This document shows, piece after piece, positions 1 through 13,200 of a stretch of DNA of 64,000 nt. Each line of letters begins with the position of its first letter. Position 1 is the first letter of the stretch. A program made the translations under genes and the position numbers. The notes beneath the pieces are model-generated. The model ran no database searches. It was not told the origin of the DNA and saw only the letters and a program-made list of their open reading frames with translations. Source of the DNA: Liolophura sinensis. Taxonomy: Eukaryota > Mollusca > Polyplacophora > Chitonida > Chitonidae. The stretch spans positions 38,549,187 to 38,613,186 of the forward strand of contig NC_088301.1 of the NCBI RefSeq assembly GCF_032854445.1. Reading direction: 5' to 3'.

Positions 1-820
1 AGATGTGATGTACTATATAAAGAAAAGCTTCAACACATTAATTAATGATTTTTATCTACACGAGGATGTGAAGCACATATATGAAAGATTCATTGACAAG
101 CCATTCGCAAAAATGGGGGCATTTACGTTTCAATGTCATAATAACTAGACAACACCTTGAAGACTGCGGGAAACCAATAAGATGCTTAGCTCAGACTTTT
201 GAAAGTTTAGTCGATTCTGCATTTGTGAGCAAGTATTCTTGCAGTTTGTCAATGCCCTGACAGTTTCTCTTCATAGGTCAACTGTTCATGGTAGAACAAA
301 GTTGGTTTGCCCATTCTATACTGAGAATGGTTCCAGGTTTCATTATGATGCTGTTTGAGGATTTAGCCAATGGCCGGCCAGCCGACGCTGAGCCTGTTCT
401 TGGGCTGAATAAAATGCAAACTGAGAGAGGCGATGCGAGCTGCAGGTTGATACAGCCTTACAGACAGGTCGATCTGTTTTTCTGTATTCCCTGGATAAAA
501 GGTTACGCTCAAAGCTACCGCTGTATCCCTGTACCTGACACCGCGGGTCTATCTATCGACTTGCCTTGGCTCCAGTTTTATGTGGGCAATAAGTTCGCCT
601 TTCGCTTGACTATATTTGTGCCACAAAAGTCGAACGGAACAGTTGGGCAGTCTGCCGGTCGACGGCAGAGCAAGCTTACAGTTGATTGCTCTGAAAGGCG
701 TGTCTCTGTCAAATGTTCCTGTCTTTTGGTTAGTTTCACCTGGAACAAGTCTCTCACAACCGATGGAGAACGTCACGAAACGGTAAATTCCTGGAAAGAT
801 ACTTTTAACGGAAACTTCAC
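1..820 (+). other. 5' flank / 5' UTR of gene 1
   Basis: No upstream gene is visible. A TATATAAAG string lies at 14-22, and a pyrimidine-rich tract ending in CATAG (to about 275) could be a promoter element or an acceptor for a 5' UTR exon; neither is proven. A long open frame, 288-932, covers most of this stretch and is listed separately. Confidence 0.35.
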
Positions 821-932
821 ATGGCCACAACGATGGAGTACGGAGATTTCGATGATTCAGCTGAAAACGGAAGTTCTCTGGAAAATTCTTTTTACTATAG
901 TGATATTGAAAATTTACGCAAACCTTGGATAA
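288..932 (+). other. 214-codon open frame overlapping the gene 1 start codon (possible uORF)
   Basis: Starts at ATG 288, about 530 bases upstream of the receptor ATG, and runs 112 bases into receptor exon 1 in another frame. The translation shows no recognised domain, repeats or convincing signal peptide. If transcribed in the 5' UTR it would be an overlapping upstream ORF expected to reduce receptor translation. It could equally be chance openness in a locally GC-richer stretch. Confidence 0.25.
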
Positions 933-1239
933 AAGAGCCTCATTTTATCCCTACTATTGTTGTATACGGGTTGGCGTTTTTAGTCGGGATAGTTGGAAAT
1001 CTTTTGGTAGTTTTTGCTGTGCTGGCGGACAGAAAAAGTCGAAATGTTACGACAACGTTTCTGGTGAGCTTAGCCATTGCTGATCTCTTGTTCCTGTTGG
1101 TGTGTGTCCCGTACGTGACAAGCCGCTATTTCATCAGTCACTGGAGTGTGGGAAGAGCTTTTTGCAAAGTTGCGGGCTTCGTAGAAATGCTCTCGGCCGT
1201 TTCTTCTATCATCAATTTAACCTCGGTCAGCGTTGAGCG
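821..1239 (+). CDS. Gene 1 exon 1: N-terminus to TM3/ERY
   Basis: Encodes residues 1-139 plus two bases of R140. The start ATG at 821 follows an in-frame TAA at 806; a second in-frame ATG lies at 833. No signal peptide is evident, and TM1 would act as the signal anchor. The exon ends at a strong GTAAGT donor (1240), phase 2, inside the arginine codon of ERY. Without splicing the frame stops at once (TAA at 1241). Acidic tyrosines before TM1 (Y7, Y25, Y26) are possible sulfation sites (inference). Confidence 0.93.
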
Positions 1240-4200
1240 GTAAGTGTATACATTTCAAGTCTCAGTAGCTCTCATGCGTAAGCCAGATCGTGTCGTATTA
1301 ACGCTCAATTAGAGGCCATGTGGCTATGTTTGTAGTTTAAATCCACCGAGACAGTAATCAGGCAGAATTATGCCCCAACGCTCACCCTTGATTATAGCAT
1401 AATTTGTACACTCGATCTCTCCGGTGGAAGTCAACAAACAGCAAAGTGGGTATATACGGGTAGTGGTTTTACTAATTAAAGGCCCAATTTTGGTTTGGGG
1501 TGGAATGGAGGGTATCAAAGTCTTTTTTTCTATTCAAAGGCACATACAATTTATTGAAGAGTGACAGAAAATCCTGTGAATGTAATCTTCCTATACATTA
1601 ATTTAAGGAAATGTCAATACTGTTATTAGAATAGTTGACTCCCATACTAATTACTATGACTGTCTTAGTAACATAAAAGAAAAAGTTTTACATGGCGGGT
1701 GATTTGGTTTAGAAATAAGCAAATGTATCTGATCATACACCTTTCCTGTTGCAGTTCTGAATCCCATGGTGCTAAATGCATAGAATTTCACAAAAATGTT
1801 CCATCTCTCAAACAAATGAGACATACATACTTTGAGCTATTGCTGCTGCTTTAATAAACTAACTTTGGATTCCATAATTTAAAATACAATACATATTTTA
1901 CGCTAAGAAAAAACAAGGAATTCCCTGTTCTTTTTGTTGTAATTTCTGGGTTGAGTCAAGAATTACTGAACCTCAGTATGTTAAGCAACATCAGTCAAAA
2001 ACTAGTTAGTTCTGTTGATTAATATTTGATTGAGAGTTGCAACAAACATTGTGCCACAAAGCTCAAAGACGAAATTACAGAACGTTAATATGTTTTGTCC
2101 AACGTGGAAATCGCGATACAATATCTGTTTCCGAACATACCTGTGTTTATACTGGACCTAGATAAATCGACATTCACTACAAGTTATTTTCCCTGCTCCA
2201 ACGGTGCATTTCTCATATTTAACGCCCCTCTATGACAAAGCTTAGTTCAAAGCGAAGGTTGTACTGACTGTGAAACCAATATCGCCTGCACCTCTTACAA
2301 GAATTGCAAACTGATAAATGGTTCTCTCTGGCATGTAACTCTTTGTCTTTCAGTATGAAGGAATTGGTGTTATTGGTTTTGAAAATGGATCATTCAACTA
2401 TTGGTTTTACTTTGGCATGCGCGTGTTTGCATTGGAGCGACAACGCGTATGGTGTCATGAGTGACCATACTGTGGCATTTTGCACTTCTTTTCCGTCATT
2501 TACAGTGCTAACGATTCATGAGATCTTTGCTCGTAGACTGTTTATAGTTTGTAGCAAAAAACAAGTCACATTCAAAGTATTTACGCATAATCTGTGAGCC
2601 AACCGATAATTGTATTCTGCGTTGACAGATGGGTGCTATAATCTAAGAAAATAAATTTCCAATTTTGTCCTCTTTATGCACAGCAAGAATGCCTTTTTAT
2701 ATCCCAAATGATTTAGATCTTCATTATCAACAAGGCTGCCTTTCTTTATTTTGCATTCAAAATTGAAATAAAATTAATAAAAAGATTAAAAGCATATCTA
2801 AATGAAATTTGTTTAGAAATAATCAATTTTCATTTCATGAACATGTTTGATACTGGTCTGTGTGAGATAAAATGAAAATCCCATTAAATAAAACTGCTCT
2901 ATAAATCCTGCTTGGAGAAATAAATATTATAAATGACTTGTTACAATACGTTCATAACATTACTTAGAACCTGATACACACAAAAGCAAACTTCAAATTT
3001 CTTTTTACCATCAAATATAACCCAAGACTTTGAGCTTTATATCCATGTTCTACATACATGCTACTTGTGTATGCATTTCTGTAAACTTAACATTTCGAAC
3101 ATGGAATGACGAAAAATTCAATTCAATCAATTCTTTTTAGACTTACCCCATACTGTTTCAGTTTTTGGCTTTGCCAATTGTGTACTTTTCAGCATTGTTA
3201 ATTCTGCACATGGTTATGTGCCGAAACTCAATAAACCGCTTTAACTAAGTAACGATATAAAACCCACCGGATTGGCAATGTTAACCTCAGGCCTAGCTGT
3301 TGCACATCAGACTTGAACAATTAGATTATCAAAAAGCAGATTGACTTGCAATATTAATTTTCAGAACGTGTGTATCCCTGTAACTTTGCTGAGATTTTGA
3401 AGATAGGGACAATCTGTAGGCGATGATGAACGCAAGTTGACTGTTATAAACACCTAACACGTACCCAGTGTAATGAGCCGCCAGAAAATGGCTGCAAATG
3501 TGATCAACGTGTAGCGAGCCTAGCACATGTATCAAAACCATCTGTCCGCCGTGCAGTACGGTATCAGCCTGGTTTAGAAACCGAGTCGATAGGTAAGATA
3601 TCTAGGTACAGCTGAAAGATAAATTAATGATCAATCACGCCTGACAGAGAGAAAGCACCGACAACTGGTTATTAATTGTCAACAATAGCACTGTTTAGGT
3701 GTGAGTGGAAGCCCTTATTGCTCATCCCGCATTCTGTTCTGCGCGATGAGTGGTCAGCGATCGTCGGCAAGCCTATTGCTTTGATGGACGTCCAGCAGAA
3801 ACAGGCTGCTGGGACGTTGTATATACACGTGTTTGTGCAGCCTTAGAGGCCCGACTGCTACTGCTCGATCCGGTTTCAGCGTGATTCCCAATAACTCAAG
3901 AACAATAAATTAGTCGTGTGTGGGAGGGAGGAGAAGGAAACTCTTACCGCCTCACTAGTACATGACAGCAGCTCTTCAATGGTATGCGAAAACCATGTAG
4001 TGCCATAGCCCCCTCTCTTGATCTCTCTCTTCGGGCAGCCACATGTTTTCTTATACGACGTCCCAGTAAATCATCGTTTTTATGGTGCAGCTGTTCATTT
4101 CTCTTTAATTGATGTAAGATTATCTCACAAAAAGTAGAAACTTGGAGTAAATAAGCTCTGGATTTTAATTATGGGTTTTGTTTTACAATGGTTACAAAAG

Positions 4201-7200
4201 GTGACTTTCAATCTGCGTAAACCTTTAAAAAATGATCATGGACGTGCTCATGTAACCCCCCTTGGTAATGAAAAAAGGTAAATGATGTCGATATATCTCG
4301 ATTTTGTACAAGATTTGTTAGCAGATGTTTAAGCATTACATGTTGTTCGCGGATCCCACAAGAGTTAAACTATCATTGTGTATCAGCATGTATGAGAAAT
4401 CTTTAACTAAATCCTAAGATTTGGGAAATAAGATGCATGTAGGATCAAGACTGCAACTCAAAAGCAGTTTCTTCACAAAGAGGATAAAGTCAAGATACCT
4501 TTATAAAGGCATATCTTTCTTTGTTTCTCTTCTACTGATCAAAGGAAGGTGTACAATCCATATATTAAGTTTTTCTTCTTAACAGTCGTTTACCAACAAG
4601 AATCCTTTTGTTCAACGAATGAAAGATGGGAATGAAATCATTTGTGTACCACTAAGGCCTGATCCATTTACTTCACGAGCCTTCAAAACCCGATCATACT
4701 TGGACAGATGAAAATCACTATATCACAACAAGCGTATAGATAAGGTGAAGTATAAATAGACACACTTTTCAATGGAGCAAATTCGCCAAGATACGGCTGA
4801 AAAATTGTCGATGTGGTGTTAAGCTATACAATTCATTCAATCAATCTAGTAAAAGGTTTCAAAAAATTATAGCTGAATATCTTCTTGAATAGTAATTTTT
4901 GCCGCCCGTATTACCATGTTTGTAACAGTAAAATTTTTATGGGAGCGAGACATGATTCAGTGATTTGGCGCGAAATTTCAAACCGATGGCACACGAGATG
5001 ACTTAAATCCCCGGAGTTTTAGATTCTCTCGGAGTTACTTTTAGTGGGGAGAGTCTTCAGTATAAAGAGTATTCAAGGATCCAATTCGAAGCAGGTCCAA
5101 CAAGTGTGGAACTCTTGAACAGGGTATACTTGGACAAAGCATGACTGGAATTAAACAACAATAAAGTTTTTCAAAGTGCGTATCACTTACTGAATGTTGT
5201 TAGGGCTGGTTGCTTTAAGTCTTGCACAGCTGAATCTAAAGCAGATAATTCGATGTGGTTGCAAATTGTGGAGTACTAAAGAATACTATCCAAGGCAATG
5301 AAATTACCGAAGAATACAAGTGAAGGCAAGTGAGATCGGAAGGAAATATCCTTCTCCAAACAATTTAAAATCTATTTAATATCTTTAAGTTATTGTTATT
5401 GTGTTTATCGAATAAAATTTCAGGACTTCAAAACATAATCTCATGGGAGCTGCGAGATTTTTCTCTCTCCGACATTCTTTTAATATTAATGACAAAGAAA
5501 AGATGAGCTGGTTATGTGAAGTGTTTTATTTTTGGCAAAAAATCCTCATCAGACTACAACGACTGATGTAGTATGAGCGTGTAGTCATTAATTAAAAATA
5601 TCTGTGATGAGTCAAGCTGCCCAGATGTGATTGACATAATCAAACGTGGGGCTTTTCATGCAATATAATACTGAGCAGAGCGAAATCCTTATTACAGTGA
5701 TCATTATAGTTGTTCATTTATTCATTTGATTAGATTTAAAGCCGTACTCAATCATTTTTCTCTTATAAGATAGTAGTAAGGATTATGGGTTGAGGAAACA
5801 TAAATAAAAATACACACGGACGTTCCAGAGGCACCTCGCACGCCTCTTGACTAAAGCCATCGGCCAAGGCAGCTTGAGATGGATTCTTGCCTGTGTCCAT
5901 ATTGGTCAGTAGCTGATTGGCTGCGTTGGTGTTTATATAATAAAGCTATATCCAACTCACTAAAAAATGCTAAGAAAATGGCATCTTCTCTTCATCGCAG
6001 AAGAACAATTTTTAGCCGACTGACTAGTAACAAAGAGGAACAGTCCTCAATAACATGATCTGGACGATTGTCATGTAAGTCAGGTCGTATTTAGCAGTGT
6101 CTTAGTCATTACAGCAAAAAAGAGTTGAGTATGCAACAACCCAGTCTTTTCCAAACCATAAAAACCTGAACGAATAGACAAATAGTTCTTCTCGTCATGT
6201 CATGTCATGTGTGTAAAAATGTTAGTCATCAATGAAAAAAATCTATCACAGTTGTGAGATTTACAAACGTGTTCCTTTTTACAGCTAATTACTTTTTTCC
6301 GTTCTTCGTAAACCCTTATGTGACCTCACTCTTATTTAGTCCCCAGCGAACCAATTATAAAAGACATGACTGACGTTAATAGGAAATCGATTAACTTAAA
6401 GTTGATTTAATCGAACTGCATGTTGATGGCAACTTCAAATTTTAATATCAAGGGATAATGGAAGGCCTCCTAAACCTTCATATATCAACTGCCAGACGTA
6501 CCAGGTCAGCAATCGGCAAACGAAATAAAAATTACATTCAACACAAATCCCCAAAGAATTAAGAAATTAATTAAACAACAAATTCGGTCAGTGTAATGAA
6601 AAGAGAAGCTGTATTCATTTCAGTCCTGTGCGAATGACTTAAGGATATTGGAAAGTACGACAATCAGGCTGTTAACTAAGGAGTTGGTAAAAGCCAAAGC
6701 TTAATAAAGGCCTTAGAAATGACTGGAAGAATATTTGAGTGAGGCACCTTTCCTAACTAAGACGATCCGTTCCAAGTTCTAGAATGGTTCTTTTGTTTCA
6801 GTGAAAACACATCCCTTGGAAACACATGCCTTGGAATTAATATATGCTTTCATGAGGAAAGGCTGTCCATAATTTCGTTACGCATGAACTCTCAAGTGAA
6901 TCATATCTGAACTAAAGGGTCTACTTTCAGTTTTCTTTACTTAGTCCTGTGCGGTTGATCCTGGGAGTACTATAAGCTGTTATTATCCCTTCGCCGGCGT
7001 GTGTTGGTTGAGGGAAAGTATCATCTTTCCGGTCTGTTTCTTTGTGCGTGTGTCCGGGTCATCTTACCTTAACAAAGAATTTGTCACCTGGTTAACGTTT
7101 ATGCTAAAGTCCACTTTTACTCCAGTCTACTTGCACAAATATTGTTTCAACACATAATAAAAATACTACAGCACAGAAAGTAAAATAAGAGCAGCGACGA

Positions 7201-10200
7201 CTTTATGAAAGTTGGCAAATGGTCACACATAACCGGTGAAATCCGACCACTTGTCATAAGACTTAAGGAGGGGAAAATTGTAAATTTAGCTGATTTGATG
7301 CATATTAAAAACCTTAATGAGTAAATTAATTGAAATCGTGTTTATGGAATATTATTCCGTCTACACATGGAATTAATATCAGTATAAAACATTACCATTC
7401 CTATAAAGATTTGAATAGTGCAAGCTGAAAACGTCTTTTACTCTGATCTAGTGACCCAATTTTTCTCAGAGTTGGTGCCTCAGTCAACATGCAAAGAGAG
7501 GACATCATACATGAATTACCTTAACTGAAGTAAAATTATCCATATTTCCGTACAATACTCTGGGTTAATTTAAGGCTAGTTGCAAGGAGTGAGATTAATG
7601 ACTACCTTTAAACGACAGGTAGCAAGATGGACTTCGATGAAACAGCGTTCCGGATAGACTGAACCCATTCGACATGTCTGTGACAATGTCTGTCGATAAT
7701 CGGTAAACCACAGACCCTAAACTTGGACATCGTTGTTTTATTTGAGCCTCTCCAGTTGATCCAGGAGAATGATCCAGGAACCTCTCACAGGGACGCTGTG
7801 AGATCAAGCCCTGCTCATGCTCGTTCTTGGGAAGGTCTATCATCAACCTCTAGATGATTGTGGGGTTCCCCAAAGTTCTGCCCAATTTCCTCCCATCAAA
7901 GCCTGTCGCTGTCGTATAAGTGAAATCCCAAAATGATCATGTGGAAATGCTTAAAAGTATTAAAATTTAAGTTTTTTGCAAACTGGGGCACATATTCTTG
8001 TATCTCATATCAGGACTTGGAAAGGCCCAGAAGTCCAATATTGACCCAGATTGAACACTTTAGGCATTTTTAGATGCATATAACCTCTATAATGATACTA
8101 AACTTGATACCTCATTGTAAAAACACATATGAACTCATATCTAATATGTTTTAAAACTATAGACAAAAAATATAGAAAATAGGTAGAAAATTTTATTTTT
8201 GGACGGATTTGATGCAACAGCTATGGGCCAAATCTCCACCTTACCGCCTCATCTCTTTTTAAGGTTTACTATAATAAAAAATGTCTTGCCACACATACAC
8301 CGCGTTTGGAAAGACGGATCTATCACGGATGTGTCGTTTGATTAACTGTCTACACCTGCAAACCGGAAATTTTTAAAACCTGGATTTATTCTCGAGCCGG
8401 ATGTTCAACATGGATGTGGGAAGGTGCAAAAGATAACACTATCCGATCAGGATTTGAAGGCTGTAATCAGTGTTGCTCTAGGGCTTTTATTTTCGTAGCG
8501 GGAGCATTAACAGGTGTGACATGGATAACTATGGCAACTGTTCGAACATTTGTCCGTAAGGGTTTTAGTGTGTCCTTAAGGCGGAGTAAATTCATCAGCG
8601 CCGAAAGCACATCATTTCCAATTCGCTAAACATCCAGCAGGCTTCGAATCATGCTGGTCGCCCAGGGTATCTTCCTACATGAACTTATAGTCATTAGCCG
8701 CCGATAAGGATTAAAAGGGCCATGTTTGAACCAAGCTAGAACCACTTCACTTGTTACAAGCTTTAACACACCTCAATTTATTTTCTCCTCCCGCTGCTAC
8801 AAAATGACTATCCAGTCACTAAATCAGCCAATCAAGAAATCTTCCAGCCGACCGCCCATAACCGGTTATCTATCCTATAAGGCACTCAACCTTGTTAAAG
8901 TTTTAACATTCTTTAATGAACCATCCCACCAGCATCTGTCCGACAGAATACCACATTTGCAACTTACCTATTTTTGCTTTCCTCTGGTTTATTTTCAGGT
9001 ATATTGTGATAGTTCATCCGATACAATCACGATTTCTTTGCACTCGGGGCAATACCATCAAAGTCCTGGCTTTCGTCTGGCTACTGGCTATTGTAGCCTC
9101 CTTTCCAGCCGCCTTTGTCATGGTAAGTATAAGATTATGTTAAACATATTGTGTATATGAAAATGGCTTTTTAAACAACGAACGAAAGATCGAGCATCAC
9201 ATATGTTATGTAATGTTATTACCAAATGACTGAAATTCTTTAAGGCGCGCTGCTTTGTAGAATACCCTGCGAAACCATTGAGCTTAACAGTGTTTTTCTC
9301 AGAGTAATGCTGCAATCTGGACGAAGCGGTCTGATCTGTTCCACACTCTTCATGCACCCCTCCACCCTCCCTTAATGATTTTACTGCATTGCCCGCCCGC
9401 AAACATCTGAAGGCAAAGGCACTCCCAGGATTTGCTTTTGAACACCGGCTTCAGCAAAGATGCAGTGTTAGTGCATGAGAGACACTAGCCAAGGCAAACT
9501 GTACGACGATATAGACCTTTTACTACTACACATAAGCCTCCGTCTTTCTACAGTCATGGGGGCTCCGTGGCCTAGTGGTTTGCGTACTAGAGCAACACAC
9601 CACCAAGTGTGATCACTGTGAGTTCACGTCCAGATCAAGCGGCTTACTTTCCTGTCTGACACCAACCTGCTGGTGTGTCGTGGTTTTCCCCTTGGCTGTA
9701 CCCTATTCCTCCCACCTTAATGACGGCCGCGTTACAATCCTTTAATTGCGGACAGGTACAACAACGACAACAACACAAAAATATTTCAAATTCACCGACA
9801 TCGCATATTTTTGAAAGAAAACGTAGGGCCTAAACGCATTTATCATTTGGTATAGAATTTAATTTCGGTAACAATTCTGTGAGATTGTTTATTATTAAAT
9901 TAACTTTGCTAGATTCTGAAAATTATTTATTGAGAATGTTCGGAGTATTTCTAAATTACACGAGTACAACCATGTGTCGCAGTTCCGTTTTAATATAACA
10001 CCAAAGCATCACATCGAGCTTCATGCGTAAATTTGTTGCTTAAAGTACTCACACATTTCGTAAAGGACACAGGACAGTACTTGGGATAATACTTATCCCA
10101 AGTACTATATATATTATGAACTGCTTTACGTATAGAAAGTATGCCGGTGTAGAAAAAAGTGGGTATAGATTTGGAAATGTCCAGGTAAACTAACTTGACA

Positions 10201-13200
10201 GTTGTTAATTATGTCAGTTTTACAGGGTCAAATAAAGAAGTGATATCATCTGCGTAATGTTATGGAATGCATCCACAATGACGGTACACACGTATGCAAT
10301 CTTGACATGGGAAATAGTGCCTTCTATTAACGCTCTGATCTAGAATTTGTTGACTTTCCACTCCACAGGTGACTTTACATTTTATCGTAGCACGGTTATT
10401 GGTCTGGACTTTGAATGGAAGTGCCATTCAGTACATGTGCCACAACTGAACTGGGAGAAAACTGTTTATTCGTAAAGCACCTTACTTCCATTAATCCAAA
10501 GGCTTACCGCAAACGACTTTCAAGAACGTAACCACAACCGCGTAGATGTACCATAACACGAGGCTATAGATAATATAGTATCGTGTGAATGGTTATATAC
10601 TGTAAGATGATGTCAAATTCAGTACAGTACTGTCTCAAACAGTAACGCCAGTCAAATTTTTCAACGATCTAGGTGAGAAATAGCATTCGTTTTCAGTTTA
10701 TTACCGAAATCAAGACTAAACTCATTCTCTTTGAAACATAATTATGTACATATAAACAATAGAATCTTATACCGTTCTTGTCAAAGCAAAAAGGAATAGT
10801 CATTTAAACACATGTCTAAGGATACTACATCAAACGCCTACACTGTTTCTTCAGCTGCAGCATCCCACAAATTTGGACCGAAAAATATTCTACATTTATC
10901 TTACAGCTGCTGTTCTAAATCCTGCTGTTCATTGATTCTTACAAATTCGAACAAACTTCCTACAAATTCGAACATACATCAATCTTTGTTCAAACTTGTT
11001 TCTAAAACATTCGTGTTTATATGGCCATTATCATGTATTAAGTGAGAGCACTGAAAAAACGAATTCATCTTCTAATACAAACTCTAAGATACAAATGTCA
11101 AAGGATACAGCAACAAAATCGGATTAGCTTATGGAAACAATGCCAGCTGTCTAATATGCTGTGTATCCATACACGATGTTGCCTTTAACAAATGGAAGAT
11201 AACACTGAACAACCCTATCATACTGACGGAGTGTTTTTGTACCAAAAGTGTGTAGAGAAACACTTCATCAATGTGGTTTCCGTAACAGTTTTGTAACAGG
11301 TGGCCATTTCATTTATAATCAGTGTAATTCAGCTATTGTGACATCTTTTGGGTTTGCTGCACGCACGGCTTGTAACACATCCATAGTCATTTTAGAGGAG
11401 CGGTTGATAGCCGGCAGTTTGCATTGATGTAACATGGTAAGGTGGTTAAAAACACCTGTGGTCATGCAGCATGTCTAATCGATACAACGGCAAAAGCTGT
11501 GGTAATTCAAGTTCGCTGTACACCAGATGTGTTTCCAGAGGGACAGAGCAGGATTTCACATTCAAGGTAGTTTTTCGTACGAAGTACCAGAGCTACTCGG
11601 TCATGAAACCTTACCTGAGGTAAAGTGGCAATAGACCGGGTTTCACTGCTCCTGACTGGAAATTTGCTAGCTCTCGCATTATCGTCGCTGCTCAGGGAGC
11701 AATCCTTTACGCTATAAATGTCTTAGCATCACAGTAGCAAATAAACGTGAAATTATTTTATGGAAGTTTTTTATGTAATAATCGTTTAATGACCCATTTG
11801 CGGATTTATTGTCTATATTTATATATAATCATGATCATGTATATTAATGATCAGCTAGCTTTAAACAATTCATATATAGCAAAGGCCGTGAAAGATATAT
11901 ATCCACCATCGCTGGACACTTCCCAGACTCTCCAGATGGCATCTGGACCAAAATGGTTTCCTGTCTCACAGAGTTTATAGTTTCAATTTTTACGTGGTAA
12001 ATTATCATAATATGGATAGCAATATCCCTAAGGATTCTGCATATGCTGTGTACATAATCTGTGCGTTATGTGACGATTTCAATCAACGTCACAAGTTATT
12101 ACTGCAAAGACGGGTGTGTCAAGGTTATTCCATCAAACGCCTTCAATCTCAGTTTTCTTAAATCTTACAACGAGTATACGCGTTGGATGTGTGACCGGTT
12201 ACAATCACAGCGCGACGAAGATACATGTTTTGATTACCGACATCTTATATTCTAGCACAGTGCAAGATTTGGATTATGATTTCATTCATTCGCATAGAAC
12301 ATCCCTTGTGTCTTTCCAGTATCATTGATAACTGTTGTCTGCTTCTTTTTGTATGAATCCATCCTAATTTCATACCTTATATATTGTTTTAGTTCTTCGG
12401 TGGTGCCTGTTGAAATGCTCTATGGAACTGGTCTTGCGATTATTGACCTGAAACTTTCATTACGGTTGACACGTGAAGCTTAGATCAGGGCCACTTGCAG
12501 GAAACTCTATATGCCTTTTTGGAAGAATATTCTGTGAAAAGTTAGCTGGTAGAAGTGATGTTTACGTTGTGTAGTTGCAAACTGCGATACTGCTAAACCA
12601 GCCTGTAAACTAATAAACACTATGAAAAGATCTTGTCAGTGTTTTCACTCAGTAATATAATTAAAGACGTACAGCACACAGTATAACCAGAGTGAATACT
12701 GACAAATGAAACCGGTGAAATACAGCCTTTTGTCAATTTACCTCAGCCAGGGTTTTATTCATGTTCGTGTAAGTGCTTAAACAGTAGCAAATTACATGCC
12801 ACCTAGCAGCATGGCTTATGTAAAATCGATGGCAAAAATCTGAATCTTGAGTAACTCTTTTGTCGTGTTGGTTTATTTCATCTGTTCGTGTATTATTTCA
12901 TTCATCTGTACCCAAGGAAAAACGTTTTCTAGCTATAAACCAAAACACTAGTCGATAGGTACCTGGAATTTGAGAATGCGTTGTGTTGCCAAAATGTTGT
13001 TGCTGTTGTTGTAGGCCACATGATGCTGGGGAGTAAGTTTTGGTGATTAGTAGTAGTAGCTTGTTCGTCGCTGGGAGAAACATGAAACAGGAGCAGACTG
13101 ATCACATCTTGTAGGATAGGATAAGGGTAAGGGGCGAAGTTAGAGGGGCTTTACCCTCAACTACTATGTGATAACATATAATAGCAGACACCTGGAGTAT

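Noticed and set aside
8726-9160. A 144-codon frame overlapping exon 2
   Set aside because: It is the out-of-phase reading of receptor exon 2 and its flanks; the exon frame carries the receptor motifs.
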